In this document: piece after piece, positions 63,543 through 64,000 of the stretch
Layout: each line of letters starts with the position of its first letter
Position numbering within the stretch: the stretch's first letter is position 1
NCBI GenBank assembly: GCA_949358305.1
Contig: OX442314.1
Span: forward strand, 37,607,211 to 37,671,210
DNA: 64,000 bases
Direction: 5' to 3'
DNA from: Strigamia acuminata
Taxonomy: Eukaryota > Arthropoda > Chilopoda > Geophilomorpha > Linotaeniidae
The notes under the pieces: model-generated
What the model was told of the DNA's origin: nothing
Databases searched by the model: none
The model's input: the letters and a program-made list of their open reading frames with translations, nothing else
Translations under genes and position numbers: made by a program

Positions 63543-64000
63543 GGTTTCGGTACCGGGAAACCGGAGTACCGATTTCCCGGCGGGAAACCCGGTGAGAAAT
63601 CGCGGAACCAGGAACCGGGAAATTTGAAAAATAACCGGTTCCGTTGAAAACGTTGCTGAAACGTTATTTTAGTCATTAAAACGTACATTTTGAAACTTTT
63701 CAATGACAAAAATGGCCATTAAAAATGGCTAAAAACGGCTAAAAATGGCTAAAAGTGGCTGATTTGGACGAGAACGGCCATTTTTGACAAAAACGACTAT
63801 TTTTACCATGAAAACGGCTTAAAATGGCCATTTTTGACAATAAACGGTCATTTTTGCCATGAAAAATGGCTAAAAGTAACCATTTTTGATGAAGAACGGC
63901 CATTTTCACTATGAAAAATGGTTAAAAATTGCCGTTTTTGACGAAAAATGGCCATTTTTGAAAAAAACGACCATTTTTAGCCATTTTTCGTCGCCTACCT
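63543..64000. repeat. Repeat-rich insertion in intron 7 of copy 2
   Basis: Begins TAGGGTTTCGGTACCGGGAAA, with self-complementary CGGTACCG/CCGGGAAACCGG blocks. It continues as tandem AAAATGGCCATTTTTGAC-type units to the window edge. Absent from copy 1. Confidence 0.6.

Overview
The window is eukaryotic and almost certainly from an invertebrate, most likely an arthropod. It has spliced genes with short AT-rich GT-AG introns, complete LTR retrotransposons of the Gypsy and BEL/Pao superfamilies, MULE and Tc1-like DNA transposons, and a tandem array of DEG/ENaC (pickpocket-like) channel genes. I see no bacterial-type operons, rRNA, tRNA genes or CRISPR arrays. The species cannot be named from the sequence.

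Layout. (1) 1-9566: the 3' part of Gypsy element A (+ strand): gag running in from the left edge, pol joined by a -1 frameshift signal, a spliced extra ORF (ORF3), a polypurine tract and the 3' LTR. Its 5' LTR lies outside the window. A appears to sit inside the leader of an older element, E, whose leader, tRNA-Gln primer site and 5' LTR fill 9567-12469. (2) 12.6-63.5 kb: a tandem DEG/ENaC array. Copy 0 shows only its last exons (13516-14277). Copy 1 spans 19095-36292. Copy 2 starts at 61310 and runs off the right side. The spacers (14.3-19.1 kb and 36.3-61.3 kb) are diverged duplicates of each other, so insertions can be read by comparison. (3) The large intron of copy 1 holds several foldback MITEs and a MULE-type transposon (22673-34402, 9-bp target duplication). 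That MULE is split by Gypsy element B (- strand, identical 623-bp LTRs). (4) The second spacer holds foldbacks, a DIRS scrap, satellite-like repeats, a 1.3-kb DNA transposon with a 9-bp target duplication (40011-41341), and BEL/Pao element D (- strand). D landed a few bases before the start codon of copy 2. Gypsy element C (- strand, identical 1710-bp LTRs, ACAG target duplication) is nested in D's 5' LTR.

The most interesting points are these. First, one uninterrupted exon, in both copy 1 and copy 2, encodes the pore helix of one DEG/ENaC domain, a cytoplasmic linker and the first membrane helix of a second domain. This points to a natural two-domain (concatenated) channel of about 837 residues. 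Second, all three Gypsy elements carry a textbook -1 frameshift signal: a slippery heptamer, a 6-7 nt spacer and a GC-rich stem. Third, all three carry an extra non-env ORF after pol. In B and C it begins with a paired CxxC zinc-binding module; in A it is split by an in-frame intron. Fourth, element C has no integrase.
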